Shown: piece by piece, positions 33,967 through 44,389 of the stretch | How positions within the stretch are numbered: the stretch's first letter is position 1 | Layout of the letters: every line of letters starts with the position of its first letter | From: Solibacillus palustris | GTDB taxonomy: Bacteria; Bacillota; Bacilli; Bacillales_A; Planococcaceae | Direction of reading: 5' to 3' | Length of the DNA: 64,000 bases | Assembly (NCBI RefSeq): GCF_022549215.1 | Contig: NZ_JAKZFC010000008.1 | Coordinates: forward strand, 62,001 to 126,000 | Notes under the pieces: generated by a model | The model's input: the letters and a program-made list of their open reading frames with translations, nothing else | Told to the model about the DNA's origin: nothing | The model's database searches: none | Program-made: the position numbers and the translations under genes

Positions 33967-36397
33967 TCGATTCACACAGCGTGCTCAAAAAGTGTTACAA
34001 CTTGCACAAGAAGAGGCCATTCGCCTAAAGCATAAAGAAATTGGAACAGAGCATATTTTACTTGGGCTAATTCGAGAAGGTGGCGGCATAGCAGCTAAGG
34101 CGTTAGAAGCGATTAATATTAGCCCACAAATGATTGAATCAGGTATTGAAGAGCTCGTGGGTAAAGGTACAGAAGAAGTGGGGCCGATTGTACACTATAC
34201 ACCGCGTGCGAAAAAAGTAATCGAATTATCATTAGATGAGTCGCGCAAACTAGGTCATGCTTATGTTGGAACAGAGCATATTTTACTGGCATTAATTCGA
34301 GAAGGTGAAGGGGTAGCAGCACGTGTATTAGCCAATACAGGTGTGAGTATTAATAAAGCGCGTCAGCAAGTGTTATTATTACTCGGTAATAACGACACGA
34401 ATAGTAACGGTGGTTCAGTGTCAACACAGGCAGTGAATACACCAACATTAGATAGCTTAGCGCGCGACTTAACGGCAGTAGCACGTGAAGGTTCACTTGA
34501 CCCAGTTATCGGCCGTTCAAAAGAAATTACACGTGTTGTGGAAGTATTATCACGACGCACAAAAAACAATCCAGTATTAATCGGGGAACCAGGCGTTGGT
34601 AAAACAGCAATCGCAGAAGGTTTAGCACAACAAATCATCAATAATGAAGTACCAGAAATTTTACGTGATAAACGCGTAATGACATTAGATATGGGGACAG
34701 TTGTTGCGGGTACGAAATATCGTGGTGAATTCGAAGACCGTCTGAAAAAAGTGATGGATGAAATTCGCCAAGCAGGCAATATCATTTTATTCATCGACGA
34801 GCTTCACACATTAATCGGTGCTGGTGGTGCAGAAGGTGCAATTGATGCATCAAACATTTTAAAACCGTCACTAGCTCGCGGAGAATTACAATGTATCGGT
34901 GCGACAACGTTAGATGAATACCGTAAATACATCGAAAAAGATGCTGCATTAGAGCGTCGTTTCCAACCGATTCAAGTAGATGAGCCGTCAGTCGAAGAAA
35001 CCATTCTAATTATTAAAGGTTTACGTGATCGTTATGAAGCACATCACCGCGTGAAAATATCAGATGAAGCAGTAGAAGCAGCGGCAAAATTATCAGACCG
35101 TTACATTTCAGACCGTTTCTTACCTGATAAAGCAATCGATTTAATCGATGAGGCTGGCTCTAAAGTACGTTTACGTTCGTACACAGTGCCACCAAACTTA
35201 AAAGAACTTGAGAATAAATTAGAAGGTATTAAATCTGAAAAGAATGCAGCTGTATCAAGTCAAGAGTTTGAAAAAGCAGCGGCGCTCCGCGATTCAGAGC
35301 AAAAAGCAAAACAAGAATTAGAACAGCTGAAAAAAGAATGGAAAGAAAAACAAGGCAAAGAAGAATCAACAGTTTGCGTGGATGATATTGCACAAGTTGT
35401 AGCAATGTGGACAGGAATTCCAGTTTCGAAAATTGCACAAGAAGAATCTGCAAAACTATTAAATCTTGAAGAAGAATTACACAAGCGTGTAGTTGGTCAA
35501 AGTGAAGCGGTTGAAGCGATTTCTCGTGCGATTCGTCGTGCGCGTGCTGGGCTCAAAGATCCAAAACGTCCAATCGGATCATTCATCTTCTTAGGTCCAA
35601 CAGGTGTAGGGAAAACGGAGCTAGCACGTGCATTAGCTGAAGTAATGTTTGGCGATGAGGATGCAATGATTCGCGTTGATATGTCTGAATACATGGAGAA
35701 ACATTCTACTTCTCGTTTAGTTGGTTCACCTCCAGGCTATGTAGGCTTCGAAGATGGTGGTCAGTTAACAGAAAAAGTTCGCCGTAAGCCATATTCAGTT
35801 GTGTTATTAGATGAAATTGAAAAAGCGCATCCAGATGTGTTCAACATTTTATTACAAGTGTTAGAAGATGGTCGCTTAACAGACTCAAAAGGGCGCGTTG
35901 TCGATTTCCGTAATACGGTTGTGATTATGACATCAAACGTCGGTGCAGAGGCATTGAAATTCCGTAAGCATGTAGGTTTTGGGGCAGAAGATGTTGCTTC
36001 GAAAAACAAAAATGCGAAAGGAACAATGCTAGAAGAATTGAAAAAAGCATTCCGTCCAGAGTTCTTAAACCGTATTGATGAAATGATTGTGTTCCACTCA
36101 TTAGAAAAAGAGCACTTAAAAGAAATCGTCTCATTAATGGCAAATTCATTGACGAAACGCTTAAAAGAGCAAGATATCCAATTAAAGTTTACAGACTCAG
36201 CGTTAGAAAAAATTGCAGAGGAAGGCTATGATCCACAATATGGTGCGCGTCCATTACGTCGTGCATTACAAAAAAATGTGGAAGACCGTCTATCTGAAGA
36301 GCTGTTAAAGGGCACGTTAGACAAATCGCAAACAGTCGTATTAGATTACACAAATGATGAGTTTGTCGTAACAACAGCAGTAAAAGTAGCAAACTAA
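33956..36397 (+). CDS. clpC: AAA+ unfoldase ClpC
   Basis: An 813-residue Hsp100 protein. The N-domain has two Clp repeats ([19 protein letters not shown] and [17 protein letters not shown]); D1 carries Walker [11 protein letters not shown]; a UVR-containing middle domain (residues about 410-480) is the docking site for McsB/MecA; D2 carries [10 protein letters not shown] and sensor motifs. It unfolds tagged proteins for ClpP. The start at ATG 33956 follows AAAGGAGAGG and overlaps mcsB; it gives [12 protein letters not shown] as in B. subtilis. Last gene of the CtsR operon. Confidence 0.97.
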   Translation: MMFNRFTQRAQKVLQLAQEEAIRLKHKEIGTEHILLGLIREGGGIAAKALEAINISPQMIESGIEELVGKGTEEVGPIVHYTPRAKKVIELSLDESRKLGHAYVGTEHILLALIREGEGVAARVLANTGVSINKARQQVLLLLGNNDTNSNGGSVSTQAVNTPTLDSLARDLTAVAREGSLDPVIGRSKEITRVVEVLSRRTKNNPVLIGEPGVGKTAIAEGLAQQIINNEVPEILRDKRVMTLDMGTVVAGTKYRGEFEDRLKKVMDEIRQAGNIILFIDELHTLIGAGGAEGAIDASNILKPSLARGELQCIGATTLDEYRKYIEKDAALERRFQPIQVDEPSVEETILIIKGLRDRYEAHHRVKISDEAVEAAAKLSDRYISDRFLPDKAIDLIDEAGSKVRLRSYTVPPNLKELENKLEGIKSEKNAAVSSQEFEKAAALRDSEQKAKQELEQLKKEWKEKQGKEESTVCVDDIAQVVAMWTGIPVSKIAQEESAKLLNLEEELHKRVVGQSEAVEAISRAIRRARAGLKDPKRPIGSFIFLGPTGVGKTELARALAEVMFGDEDAMIRVDMSEYMEKHSTSRLVGSPPGYVGFEDGGQLTEKVRRKPYSVVLLDEIEKAHPDVFNILLQVLEDGRLTDSKGRVVDFRNTVVIMTSNVGAEALKFRKHVGFGAEDVASKNKNAKGTMLEELKKAFRPEFLNRIDEMIVFHSLEKEHLKEIVSLMANSLTKRLKEQDIQLKFTDSALEKIAEEGYDPQYGARPLRRALQKNVEDRLSEELLKGTLDKSQTVVLDYTNDEFVVTTAVKVAN

Positions 36398-36403
36398 TTC
36401 AAG

Positions 36404-36437
36404 CGAGGTGAGCAGCAAGCTCACCTCGTTTTTTTTT
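36404..36437 (+). terminator. Intrinsic terminator of the ctsR-clpC operon
   Basis: A perfect 10-bp stem (36404-36413 with 36419-36428), 5-nt loop and nine T. Confidence 0.93.
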
Positions 36438-36440
36438 GAT

Positions 36441-36726
36441 CAATTACGCTTCGGTGTAATTGTGTCGAGATTTTTTTCGAGTTTGCTCGAAAAATTCCTC
36501 TAAAAATCTGTGACATCCGCCAAGGACATTGGGCCAACACGACGTTGGTCACTTAGACTTTGCCGCACGACGAGGTGCTCTTAGCCTAAGTTCATCTATT
36601 AAGTTTGGGTTTGAAAACTCTCTGCATAATGAACATTCTTGGCATTTATCCCCCACTTATAGAAATGGAGAACTTCTGTACCTGTCGCTTTGCATATGGT
36701 ACAAAAATAATTTGCTGAAGCAAGTT
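36441..36726 (-). repeat. Intergenic repeat, family 1, copy C (full-length type)
   Basis: A 286-bp copy in reverse orientation placed directly after the clpC terminator. On the minus strand it runs: GGTACC-like arms, a C/G-rich hairpin around TTTCTATAAG, ATAAATGCC, a variable stretch, the core with GCAC/GTGC and CCAAC/GTTGG (36534-36548) hairpins, GGATGTCACAGA, the TTCGAG/CTCGAA arms and the terminal hairpin at 36441-36462. It fills most of the 420-bp gap before radA; the remaining 90 bases hold the radA promoter region. Confidence 0.75.
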
Positions 36727-36818
36727 AAAAAGACAGTTTCAACGATTAGCTAGGTGAACGGCTATGCAATCGTGTACAATAGAAAATAAGAACAAACATT
36801 CGAAGGGGTTAAAGATAT

Positions 36819-38192
36819 ATGGCAAAAAAGAAATCGAAATTTATGTGTAGTAGCTGTGGCTATGAGGCAGCAAAATGGATGGGGCGTTGTCCGGGCTGTG
36901 GTGAGTGGAACACGATGAATGAAGAAATCGAAGTCATTTCCAAAGGGCCACGCGGAGCATTCCAACATTCATCGACTACAACAAAGGCGACGCCAATAAT
37001 TCAAGTTGAAGCACAGGAAGAAACACGCATCGTCACACAAATGGATGAATTTAACCGTGTACTTGGTGGCGGAATTGTGCCTGGCTCACTCGTATTAATC
37101 GGTGGTGATCCGGGTATCGGTAAGTCAACGTTACTCCTTCAGGTATCGGCATTATTATCAAACCAAGGCATGCGCGTATTATATATTTCTGGTGAGGAAT
37201 CGGTACGTCAAACGAAGCTACGAGCAGAACGTTTAGGTGTCAAATCCCCGGAGCTCTATATTTATTCAGAAACGAACTTAGAATTTTTAAATCAAACAAT
37301 TGAAGAAGTTCAACCGAAATTTGTGATTGTCGATTCGATTCAAACAGTGCATCATCCAGAAGTTACAAGTGCACCAGGAAGTGTGTCGCAAGTACGAGAA
37401 TGTACGGCAGAGCTAATGCGAATCGCGAAAACGAAAAATATTGCGATTTTCTTAGTTGGTCACGTAACGAAAGAAGGACAAATTGCGGGTCCACGTATTT
37501 TAGAGCATATGGTAGATACAGTGCTTTACTTTGAAGGTGAACGTCATCATAATCATCGTATTTTACGCAGTCAAAAAAACCGATTTGGTTCGACAAATGA
37601 AATTGCGATTTTTGAAATGCTACAAGGTGGGTTGAAGGAAGTATTAAATCCGTCCGAGTTGTTTTTACAAGAGCGTTCACAAGGTGCTCCAGGTTCGACG
37701 ATAGTAGCCTCAATGGAAGGTACGCGCCCAATTTTAGTTGAAATTCAGTCGCTCGTTACGCCAACGAGCTTTAATTATCCAAAGCGCATGGCGACTGGTG
37801 TCGATCAAAACCGTGTGCAGTTACTGATGGCCGTACTTGAAAAACGCATGGGCATGATGCTTCAGGCACAAGATGCGTATATTAAAGTAGCAGGCGGTGT
37901 AAAGCTAGACGAACCAGCAATTGATTTAGCGGTTTTAACGAGCATTGTTTCAAGCTTCAAAGATCAAGCAGTAAATCCAACTGACTGCTTTATTGGTGAG
38001 GTTGGATTAACGGGTGAGGTACGCCGAGTCTCTCGTATTGAACAGCGTGTGCAAGAAGCTACGAAATTAGGGTTCCGTCGTGCGGTCATTCCAGCATCAA
38101 ATATTGGTGGATGGGACTTTCCGGAAGGTATTCAAGTAGTAGGTGTCGAAACAATTAGTGACGCATTACGTGCATCTTTTAGGGATCTATAA
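36819..38192 (+). CDS. radA: DNA repair protein RadA/Sms
   Basis: A 457-residue RecA-like ATPase that drives branch migration in recombination. An N-terminal zinc finger ([21 protein letters not shown], in part, residues about 8-28) precedes the ATPase with Walker [11 protein letters not shown], the RadA-specific KNRFG motif within [12 protein letters not shown], and a C-terminal Lon-like domain with [14 protein letters not shown] and [10 protein letters not shown]. In B. subtilis radA belongs to the clpC operon; here a terminator and a 290-bp repeat separate them, so radA must have its own promoter. Confidence 0.96.
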   Translation: MAKKKSKFMCSSCGYEAAKWMGRCPGCGEWNTMNEEIEVISKGPRGAFQHSSTTTKATPIIQVEAQEETRIVTQMDEFNRVLGGGIVPGSLVLIGGDPGIGKSTLLLQVSALLSNQGMRVLYISGEESVRQTKLRAERLGVKSPELYIYSETNLEFLNQTIEEVQPKFVIVDSIQTVHHPEVTSAPGSVSQVRECTAELMRIAKTKNIAIFLVGHVTKEGQIAGPRILEHMVDTVLYFEGERHHNHRILRSQKNRFGSTNEIAIFEMLQGGLKEVLNPSELFLQERSQGAPGSTIVASMEGTRPILVEIQSLVTPTSFNYPKRMATGVDQNRVQLLMAVLEKRMGMMLQAQDAYIKVAGGVKLDEPAIDLAVLTSIVSSFKDQAVNPTDCFIGEVGLTGEVRRVSRIEQRVQEATKLGFRRAVIPASNIGGWDFPEGIQVVGVETISDALRASFRDL

Positions 38193-38203
38193 CGTTCTAT
38201 AAA

Positions 38204-38236
38204 AAAGGAAGTTCACTTTTTGAGCGAACTTCCTTT
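38204..38236. terminator. Bidirectional terminator between radA and the acetate transporter gene
   Basis: An 11-bp stem (38204-38214 with 38226-38236). The long T run is on the minus strand, so it serves best the convergent transporter gene, and more weakly radA. Confidence 0.75.
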
Positions 38237-38265
38237 CGATATATACCTGAAAAAATAAGTCGGCC

Positions 38266-38916
38266 TTAATGAGCTTTTACGTCGTTAGATTTTTTCTCGA
38301 ATGCTTCCTTCTTGAAAATACCGAATGGACGACCAAGTGGTAAGAAGTTGAAGCCAAAGTGTTTGTTTAGTACGTTTGCGCCAGCCCCATAGAATGATAA
38401 TAGGGCAATGATAAATTCAGAGTAGGCAGCTAATAAGTGCATACCGTGCTCCATAATACCAAATGAGCTTAATGCTAAACCGACAAATAGGAAATCAATC
38501 ATAACGAAGATTGCAAATAAAACTTTGTTTGTTTCTGCTGCACCAATCGTCATAAATAGGGTAAAGATTAAGTAACCTAGATACACAACCCCAAGTTGAT
38601 GTGTATCTACTGAAGCTTGTAATGCTTCACCGAAAACACCTGCTTGGATGAACCAAGTCATCCCAACGCCCATCCAGAATAAACCGTACGCGCCAAATGC
38701 AGTTGTACCAAATGTATTATTATGCTTCGAGTCTAAAACCGATGCGTAAAACTGTGCGATACCACCTAAGAAAATCGCCCAAGGAATAACTAAACTTACA
38801 CCTTCTGTCCAACCTAGTTTTTGAGTTGAAGCAACGAATGTTACAATGGCTAAACCGAATAAACCAATAGCCGATGGATCAGCGGTAGAAATTTTTATTT
38901 CTTTTGTTGAATTCAA
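38266..38916 (-). CDS. Acetate uptake transporter, GPR1/FUN34/YaaH (SatP) family
   Basis: A 216-residue membrane protein with six hydrophobic segments. The family signature is seen near the N-terminus as ADPSAIGLFGLAIVTF (an NPAPLGL-like motif), with GGIAQFYASVLDSKHNNTFG and GAYGLFWMGVGM next. Members form hexameric channels or proton symporters for acetate and succinate. It lies on the opposite strand to all core genes around it, at the position usually occupied by disA, which suggests insertion or rearrangement. Monocistronic. Confidence 0.88.
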   Translation of the reverse strand: MNSTKEIKISTADPSAIGLFGLAIVTFVASTQKLGWTEGVSLVIPWAIFLGGIAQFYASVLDSKHNNTFGTTAFGAYGLFWMGVGMTWFIQAGVFGEALQASVDTHQLGVVYLGYLIFTLFMTIGAAETNKVLFAIFVMIDFLFVGLALSSFGIMEHGMHLLAAYSEFIIALLSFYGAGANVLNKHFGFNFLPLGRPFGIFKKEAFEKKSNDVKAH

Positions 38917-39221
38917 AACGTATTCTCCTATCTCAGGGTGTTTTTTTCCTGTTATATGCGGATAATATACTAAAATAACAATATAAACTAGAGGTTGGTA
39001 TAATTTTGAAGGAAGTTAGTCATTATCAAAAAGATATAATGCAAATTTAACAAAAGTTTTATTCGAAAAAAGCGCTCGAATTTAGAGAATAGTTCAATGA
39101 AATAGCTTATTTTGTTATAAGGTAGATAAAAATGTTTTTTCCTGTTGTAGTACACAAATGAGTGCTGTTTTTCGCAACAAATGAGGGTTGTATGTATAAT
39201 TATTATATGGAGGTGAATTGT
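38917..39221. other. Divergent promoter region between the acetate transporter gene and yacL
   Basis: About 300 AT-rich bases with no coding sequence. It must carry the promoters of both divergent genes. A short TTCGA/TCGAA arm pair lies at 39062-39081. I find no trace of disA sequence in it. Confidence 0.5.
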
Positions 39222-40310
39222 ATGTTAAAGAAAGTAATTCAAGTAGCATTTTTATTTATCGGTGGAGCATTAGGCCTGATTTTCTTACCGCCATTATACG
39301 AATTTATGAATTTATCATCCCATCCTTGGCTTAATAATCCATATTTTAGTGTTGCGATAGGTGCTGCTCTATTATTCGTATTATCGTTTGCGTTATCGGA
39401 TTACTTTGTAAAGCTGATTACGTGGTCAGAAGAAAAGCTATTTAAATTGCCCGCTTCAGATTTATTGTTCGGTACACTTGGCTTAATCGTCGGTTTAAGT
39501 GTGGCGACATTAGCCGGTGTAGCGATTAATCAAATGAATATCCCAATTATTACTTCGATTACCTCGGTAGTCCCAGCGATTTTATCGATTATTCTTGGTT
39601 ATTTAGGATTCCGTTTAGGTTTTACAAAGCGTGAAGAGCTATTACAGATGTTTTCTGGTAAATCTTCTAAGAAACGGATTGGAGATGCGCCTGGAAAGGA
39701 TGCAGATATCCAAGAGCAATATAAATTATTGGATACAAGTGTCATTATTGATGGCCGTATTGCAGATATTTCGGCAACAGGCTTTGTTGAGGGGATTTTA
39801 GTCGTACCGCAATTCGTATTAACGGAGTTACAGCATATTGCTGATTCGTCCGATACGTTAAAACGTACGCGTGGTCGACGGGGGTTAGATATTTTAAAAC
39901 GTCTACAAGATGAGCGTGCATCTACTGTATTAATTACAGAAATTGACTTTGAAGATGTATCAGAAGTAGATTTAAAATTAGTGCGTTTAGCGAAAAAGAT
40001 GGACGCCAAAATTTTAACGAATGATTTCAATTTAAACAAAGTATGTGATTTGCATCGTGTGGAAGTGTTAAACATTAATGATTTAGCCAATGCGGTGAAG
40101 CCAGTCGTTATTCCGGGTGAGGATATGCAAGTTGTCGTCATTAAAGAAGGTAAGGAGCATAACCAAGGTGTTGCTTATTTAGATGATGGTACAATGATTG
40201 TTGTTGAGGGTGGTCGAAGTTATATTGGTCAGGTAATTACAGTATCGGTAACGAGCGTACTGCAAACGTCAGCAGGCCGTATGATTTTCGCCAAGCCAAA
40301 AGAGGATTAG
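39222..40310 (+). CDS. yacL: PIN/TRAM domain membrane protein YacL
   Basis: A 362-residue protein with four N-terminal membrane segments (residues about 1-130), a PIN ribonuclease-like domain starting at LLDTSVIIDGRIADI, with the acidic residues of that fold (also LTNDFNLNK), and a C-terminal TRAM RNA-binding domain (VAYLDDGTMIVVEGG). This is the normal architecture of YacL. It probably acts on RNA at the membrane, but its target is not established. ATG 39222 has GGAGGTG upstream; the open frame reaches 60 bases further without a good start. Confidence 0.92.
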   Translation: MLKKVIQVAFLFIGGALGLIFLPPLYEFMNLSSHPWLNNPYFSVAIGAALLFVLSFALSDYFVKLITWSEEKLFKLPASDLLFGTLGLIVGLSVATLAGVAINQMNIPIITSITSVVPAILSIILGYLGFRLGFTKREELLQMFSGKSSKKRIGDAPGKDADIQEQYKLLDTSVIIDGRIADISATGFVEGILVVPQFVLTELQHIADSSDTLKRTRGRRGLDILKRLQDERASTVLITEIDFEDVSEVDLKLVRLAKKMDAKILTNDFNLNKVCDLHRVEVLNINDLANAVKPVVIPGEDMQVVVIKEGKEHNQGVAYLDDGTMIVVEGGRSYIGQVITVSVTSVLQTSAGRMIFAKPKED

Positions 40311-40323
40311 GAAGTGAAGCATT

Positions 40324-41013
40324 TTGCGTTATGAAGTCGTTTTGCCAGCAGCAGGAAGCGGAAAGCGTATGGGTGCCGGGCAAAATAAATTATTTTTAAC
40401 ATTAGTCGACAAGCCCATTTTAGTGCACACATTACTTGTCTTTGAAAGTGATGAAAACTGCTCAGGTATTTGGCTTGCGGTAAAAGATGAAGAGCGAGCG
40501 TTTGTTCAGTCATTGTTAGCAAATTACAATATTACAAAAGTAAAAGGCTTACCTACTGGTGGAGCAGAACGTCAGCATTCGGTACATTCGTGTATCAAGG
40601 AAATGCAAGCAGTTGAAGTGGTGCTTGTCCATGATGCTGCACGTCCGTTTATTACATTACCAACGATTACGGAACTGACAAATGTCGCCTATCGTAAAGG
40701 TGCGGCTATTGCCGGTGTACATGCGAAGGATACGATGAAAGTTGTTGAACATGGTTTGATTAAAGAAACGGTAGATCGTGAATCGCTTTGGATGATTCAA
40801 ACACCACAAGCATTCCGATTTGATTTGTTAGCCCAAGCAGAAGATGTTGCTGAGAAGGTTGGCTTTTTAGGGACGGATGAGGCGATGCTTGTGGAACGAT
40901 TAGGGCATGATATTCATATTGTTGAAAGCAGCTATGAGAACGTCAAAATGACCACGCAGGAAGATTTAATTTTCGGTGAGGCTATTTTAAATCGCCGAAA
41001 GCAAATCATTTAA
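40324..41013 (+). CDS. ispD: 2-C-methyl-D-erythritol 4-phosphate cytidylyltransferase
   Basis: This 229-residue enzyme catalyses the third step of the MEP isoprenoid pathway, joining CTP and methylerythritol phosphate. The CTP-binding glycine-rich motif PAAGSGKRMG is at residues 8-17 and VLVHDAARPFI at about 100-110. The start is TTG at 40324, with AGGAAGTG upstream, 14 bases after yacL. In many Bacillales ispF follows at once; here a terminator and a family 1 repeat stand between them. Confidence 0.95.
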   Translation: MRYEVVLPAAGSGKRMGAGQNKLFLTLVDKPILVHTLLVFESDENCSGIWLAVKDEERAFVQSLLANYNITKVKGLPTGGAERQHSVHSCIKEMQAVEVVLVHDAARPFITLPTITELTNVAYRKGAAIAGVHAKDTMKVVEHGLIKETVDRESLWMIQTPQAFRFDLLAQAEDVAEKVGFLGTDEAMLVERLGHDIHIVESSYENVKMTTQEDLIFGEAILNRRKQII

Positions 41014-41014
41014 T

Positions 41015-41057
41015 AAAAATACCTTGAAAAATGTGAATGTTTTTTCAAGGTATTTTA
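41015..41057 (+). terminator. Intrinsic terminator after ispD
   Basis: A stem of about 16 bp (41015-41031 with 41040-41056) rich in A and T follows the stop codon within a few bases. It separates ispD from ispF. Confidence 0.8.
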
Positions 41058-41060
41058 GTT

Positions 41061-41201
41061 TGCTTCAGCAAATTCTTTTTGTACCACGCGTAAAGCGACA
41101 GGTACATTCATCCCCCATTTCTAAAAGTGGGGGATGAATGCCAAGTATGTCCTTCACTCAAAGGGAAAAAACCTGTTCGCAATTACGCCTTAGCGTAATT
41201 G
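41061..41201 (+). repeat. Intergenic repeat, family 1, copy D (short)
   Basis: A 141-bp copy with an intact left module, in which ATTCATCCCCCA and TGGGGGATGAAT form a perfect 12-bp arm pair, and an intact terminal hairpin at 41180-41201. The core hairpins and the A/T-rich arms are missing. It lies in the ispD-ispF gap; after it only the ispF upstream region (41202-41315) remains. Confidence 0.7.
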
Positions 41202-41315
41202 ATTGTCAATTTGTTACGAAATGTGCTTTTTCACAAGAAGTTGATTATACTAGAACTAATGAGATTACGAGAAAGAAGGTGAAGGCTAGCTTTATTAGTT
41301 TAAGCTAGCGGATAT

Positions 41316-41792
41316 ATGTTTCGAATTGGGCAAGGTTTTGACGTTCACGAATTTGCAGAAGGACGTCCATTAATTTTAGGCGGTATTACCATTCCACATG
41401 AGCGTGGATTATTAGGGCATTCAGATGCAGATGTATTACTACACACAGTAACAGACGCAGCACTAGGCGCAATCGGTGAAGGTGATATCGGACGTCATTT
41501 CCCAGATACAGATCCAGAATGGAAAGATGCGGATTCAGCGAAATTACTATCGTACATTTGGAAAATGGTTGAGGAACGAGGTTATAAATTAGGTAATGTG
41601 GATTGCACGATTATGGCACAACGCCCAAAGATGGCACCGTATATCGAGCCAATGCGCAATCGTATTGCAGAATTGTTAAATGCCGACTCATCACAAGTCA
41701 ATGTGAAAGCAACGACAACTGAAAAACTAGGTTTTGTTGGTCGTGAAGAAGGGATTGCCTCAATGGCAACAATACTTTTAGTAAAAGCCTAA
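41316..41792 (+). CDS. ispF: 2-C-methyl-D-erythritol 2,4-cyclodiphosphate synthase
   Basis: A 158-residue trimeric metal-dependent enzyme of the MEP pathway. Zinc ligands are visible in FDVHEF (Asp8/His10 region) and HSDADVLLH; the C-terminal [17 protein letters not shown] is the cytidine-binding block. The ATG lies in a region with GCTAGC repeats rather than a clear Shine-Dalgarno sequence, with GAAAGAAGGTGAAGG some 30 bases upstream. Follows ispD after a terminator and repeat. Confidence 0.95.
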   Translation: MFRIGQGFDVHEFAEGRPLILGGITIPHERGLLGHSDADVLLHTVTDAALGAIGEGDIGRHFPDTDPEWKDADSAKLLSYIWKMVEERGYKLGNVDCTIMAQRPKMAPYIEPMRNRIAELLNADSSQVNVKATTTEKLGFVGREEGIASMATILLVKA

Positions 41793-41799
41793 TCAAGAA

Positions 41800-41832
41800 G
41801 GTGTGCGTCACATTTCGACGTGCACCACTTTT
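41800..41832 (+). terminator. Terminator after ispF
   Basis: A 10-bp stem with two wobbles (41800-41809 with 41817-41826) and T-rich 3' side. Confidence 0.65.
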
Positions 41833-41912
41833 ATTTAACAACTTCAAGTGGTAAAATGAACAAAGTTAAAAGGGTCGATTTTATTTGACGCTTAAATTTA
41901 GGAGGCAATATT

Positions 41913-43373
41913 ATGACGAAACCAGTTCGCGTTCGTTATGCACCATCGCCAACAGGATTTTTACACATCGGTGGCGCACGTACAGCTTTATTCAACTATT
42001 TATATGCTAAGCACCATGGCGGTACTTTCGTAGTACGTATTGAAGATACAGATATCGAGCGTAACGTAGAGGGCGGCGAAGCTTCTCAGTTAGATAACTT
42101 GCGTTGGTTAGGTATTACACCAGATGAGTCTATTGACATCGGTGGTCCATACGCACCATACCGACAAATGGAGCGTTTAGATATTTATAAAGAACACGCT
42201 GACAAATTATTAGCAGAAGGCAAAGCATATAAATGTTTCTGTTCTTCTGAAGAATTAGAAGCATCTCGTGAAACGCAAAAAGCACAAGGCGTAGCTGCAC
42301 CAGCTTATGATGGTAAATGCCGTCACTTAACTGCAGAAGAAGTAGCTCAAAAAGAGGCTGCTGGTATTGCTCATACAATTCGTATGCGAGTTCCAGAAGG
42401 CGTTACGTATAAATTCAATGACTTAGTTCGTGGGGATGTATCATTCGAATCGAAAGATATTGGGGATTGGGTATTAGTAAAAGCTAATGGTATTCCAACT
42501 TACAACTATGCTGTAGTGTTAGACGATCACTTCATGGAAATTTCACATGTATTCCGTGGGGAGGAGCATTTATCAAACACGCCAAAACAAATGATGATTT
42601 TTGATGCATTTGGCTGGGAGTATCCACGCTTCGGTCATATGACATTAATCGTTAATGAAGACCGTAAAAAATTATCAAAACGTGATGAATCGATTATCCA
42701 ATTCATTACGCAATATAAAGACCTTGGATACTTACCAGAAGCAATGTTTAACTTCTTCGCGTTACTTGGCTGGTCTCCAGAAGGTGAAGAAGAAATCTTC
42801 TCACATGATGAGTTCGTCAAAATGTTCGATGAAAAGCGTTTATCAAAATCAGCATCTATGTTTGATAAAACAAAGCTTACTTGGATGAATAACCAATACA
42901 TCAAAAAATTACCACGCGAAGAGGTTGTGGCGTTAGCATTACCACACTTACAAAAAGCTGGACTTTTACCGGAAGAATTATCTGCCGAACAACAAGCTTG
43001 GGCGTCTGACTTAATCGGTCTTTACCATGAGCAAATGAGTTTCGGTGCAGAAATCGTTGAGTTATCGAGCCTATTCTTCACAGAAGAAATTTCATATGAT
43101 GAAGAAGCGAAAGAAGTATTAGCTGGTGAAACTGTTCCAACAGTAATGGCTGCATTTAAGGCACAATTAGAATCATTAGAGTCATTTGACGCAGCTTCAA
43201 TTAAAGCGGCAATTAAGGCTGTTCAAAAAGAAACGGGTGTAAAAGGTAAAGGCTTATTCATGCCAATCCGTGTTGTGACAACAGGTCAAACACACGGTCC
43301 AGAATTAGCAGATGCGATTGCCTTAATCGGTAAAGAAAAGGCGATTGTACGTGTAGGGAAATTTTCCGTTTAA
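41913..43373 (+). CDS. gltX: Glutamate--tRNA ligase
   Basis: A 486-residue class I aminoacyl-tRNA synthetase that charges tRNA-Glu, and in Bacillales also tRNA-Gln for later amidation. The HIGH motif appears as [16 protein letters not shown] at residues 12-27 and the KMSKS motif as KKLSKRDES at about 252. The C-terminal half is the helical anticodon-binding domain. The ATG follows TAGGAGG. It precedes the cysteine T-box and cysE-cysS. Confidence 0.97.
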   Translation: MTKPVRVRYAPSPTGFLHIGGARTALFNYLYAKHHGGTFVVRIEDTDIERNVEGGEASQLDNLRWLGITPDESIDIGGPYAPYRQMERLDIYKEHADKLLAEGKAYKCFCSSEELEASRETQKAQGVAAPAYDGKCRHLTAEEVAQKEAAGIAHTIRMRVPEGVTYKFNDLVRGDVSFESKDIGDWVLVKANGIPTYNYAVVLDDHFMEISHVFRGEEHLSNTPKQMMIFDAFGWEYPRFGHMTLIVNEDRKKLSKRDESIIQFITQYKDLGYLPEAMFNFFALLGWSPEGEEEIFSHDEFVKMFDEKRLSKSASMFDKTKLTWMNNQYIKKLPREEVVALALPHLQKAGLLPEELSAEQQAWASDLIGLYHEQMSFGAEIVELSSLFFTEEISYDEEAKEVLAGETVPTVMAAFKAQLESLESFDAASIKAAIKAVQKETGVKGKGLFMPIRVVTTGQTHGPELADAIALIGKEKAIVRVGKFSV

Positions 43374-43444
43374 TTGCTTTTTCGAATAAACAAATTGATT
43401 GATTTTTTAAAAAATAAATGTACAATAAATGTACAATTTATTAT

Positions 43445-43712
43445 AACGTTAACACGTCGAGAGGGAGAAGTACGCAGCGCATACCTTTTAGAGAGGATCA
43501 TCACCGGCTGAAAGTGATCTAGGTCAAGGCAAAGCAGAAGTGCACCTTCGAGTATTTAATTGAACTAATAGTAGGTTAAATCGCCTTGTCCTCGTTACCG
43601 GACTTTCAAGTGGAAGAAACATGTAGCTTTCTTCAACCAGAGTGGAACCGCGCGTATTATGCGTCTCTGTCATCCTATTTAGGTGGCAGAGGCGTTTTTT
43701 TTTTTTTTTTTT
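43445..43712 (+). promoter_or_regulatory. Cysteine T-box leader of cysE-cysS
   Basis: A complete T-box riboswitch. Stem I holds the AGAGAGGA-type loop and a specifier codon TGC (Cys) at 43541-43543. The T-box AGAGTGGAACCGCG is at 43639-43652; its TGGA pairs with the UCCA end of tRNA-Cys, the expected discriminator. The terminator (43661-43694) is followed by 18 T in a row at 43695-43712. Uncharged tRNA-Cys would favour the antiterminator and switch on cysE and cysS. Confidence 0.93.
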
Positions 43713-43742
43713 CTAAAAAGAAAAAAGAGAGAGGGCAAGAGC

Positions 43743-44387
43743 ATGTTTAAACGAATAAGGGAAGATATCGATAATATTTTTGAAAATGACCCGGCAGCAC
43801 GTAGCGTATTTGAAGTTGTATTAACGTATTCGGGCTTACATGCCATTTGGTCACATCGAATTGCGCATTGTTTTTTCAAACGTAAATTTTTCTTTGTTGC
43901 ACGTGCCATTTCTCAAATTAGTCGATTCTTTACCGGTATCGAAATTCACCCAGGTGCAAAAATTGGGCGCCGATTTTTCATTGACCACGGTATGGGAGTC
44001 GTGATTGGTGAAACATGTGAAATCGGCAACGATGTTACGCTCTATCAAGGAGTGACACTTGGTGGTACGGGTAAGGAAAAGGGGAAACGTCACCCAACGT
44101 TAGAAGACGGGGTATTAGTTGCGACGGGAGCGAAAGTACTGGGCTCGATTACTATTGGTGTAAACAGTAAAATTGGCGCGGGCTCAGTTGTCTTAAAAGA
44201 AGTGCCGCCAAATGCAACTGTTGTTGGGATTCCGGGTAAGGTTGTTATGATTGACGGCGTTCGGACAGAAGCGAAAAAGTTCGATCACCAAAACATCCCT
44301 GACCCAGTCGGTGATCGCTGTGATTCATTAGAAAAAACACTTGAACAATTACAGCAAGAAATTGCAAACTTAAAAAAGGAGCAATGA
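43743..44387 (+). CDS. cysE: Serine O-acetyltransferase
   Basis: A 214-residue enzyme that acetylates serine as the first step of cysteine synthesis. The C-terminal left-handed beta-helix is plain from hexapeptide repeats ([25 protein letters not shown] region, in part) with the active-site His in DHGMG and the glycine-rich GVTLGGTGK. The ATG at 43743 is taken because the open frame upstream runs back through the T-box terminator, where it would encode a meaningless Phe run. Overlaps the cysS region; controlled by a Cys T-box. Confidence 0.96.
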   Translation: MFKRIREDIDNIFENDPAARSVFEVVLTYSGLHAIWSHRIAHCFFKRKFFFVARAISQISRFFTGIEIHPGAKIGRRFFIDHGMGVVIGETCEIGNDVTLYQGVTLGGTGKEKGKRHPTLEDGVLVATGAKVLGSITIGVNSKIGAGSVVLKEVPPNATVVGIPGKVVMIDGVRTEAKKFDHQNIPDPVGDRCDSLEKTLEQLQQEIANLKKEQ

Positions 44388-44389
44388 TT

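Noticed and set aside
36529-36753. Open frame of 74 codons on the plus strand inside the repeat after clpC
   Set aside because: It lies almost entirely within repeat copy C, has no ribosome-binding site and is not preserved in the other copies.
43683-43742. Longer N-terminus for cysE running back from 43743
   Set aside because: The extension translates the T-box terminator and its T run into a Phe stretch; cysE homologues start at the ATG at 43743, which has a suitable upstream sequence.
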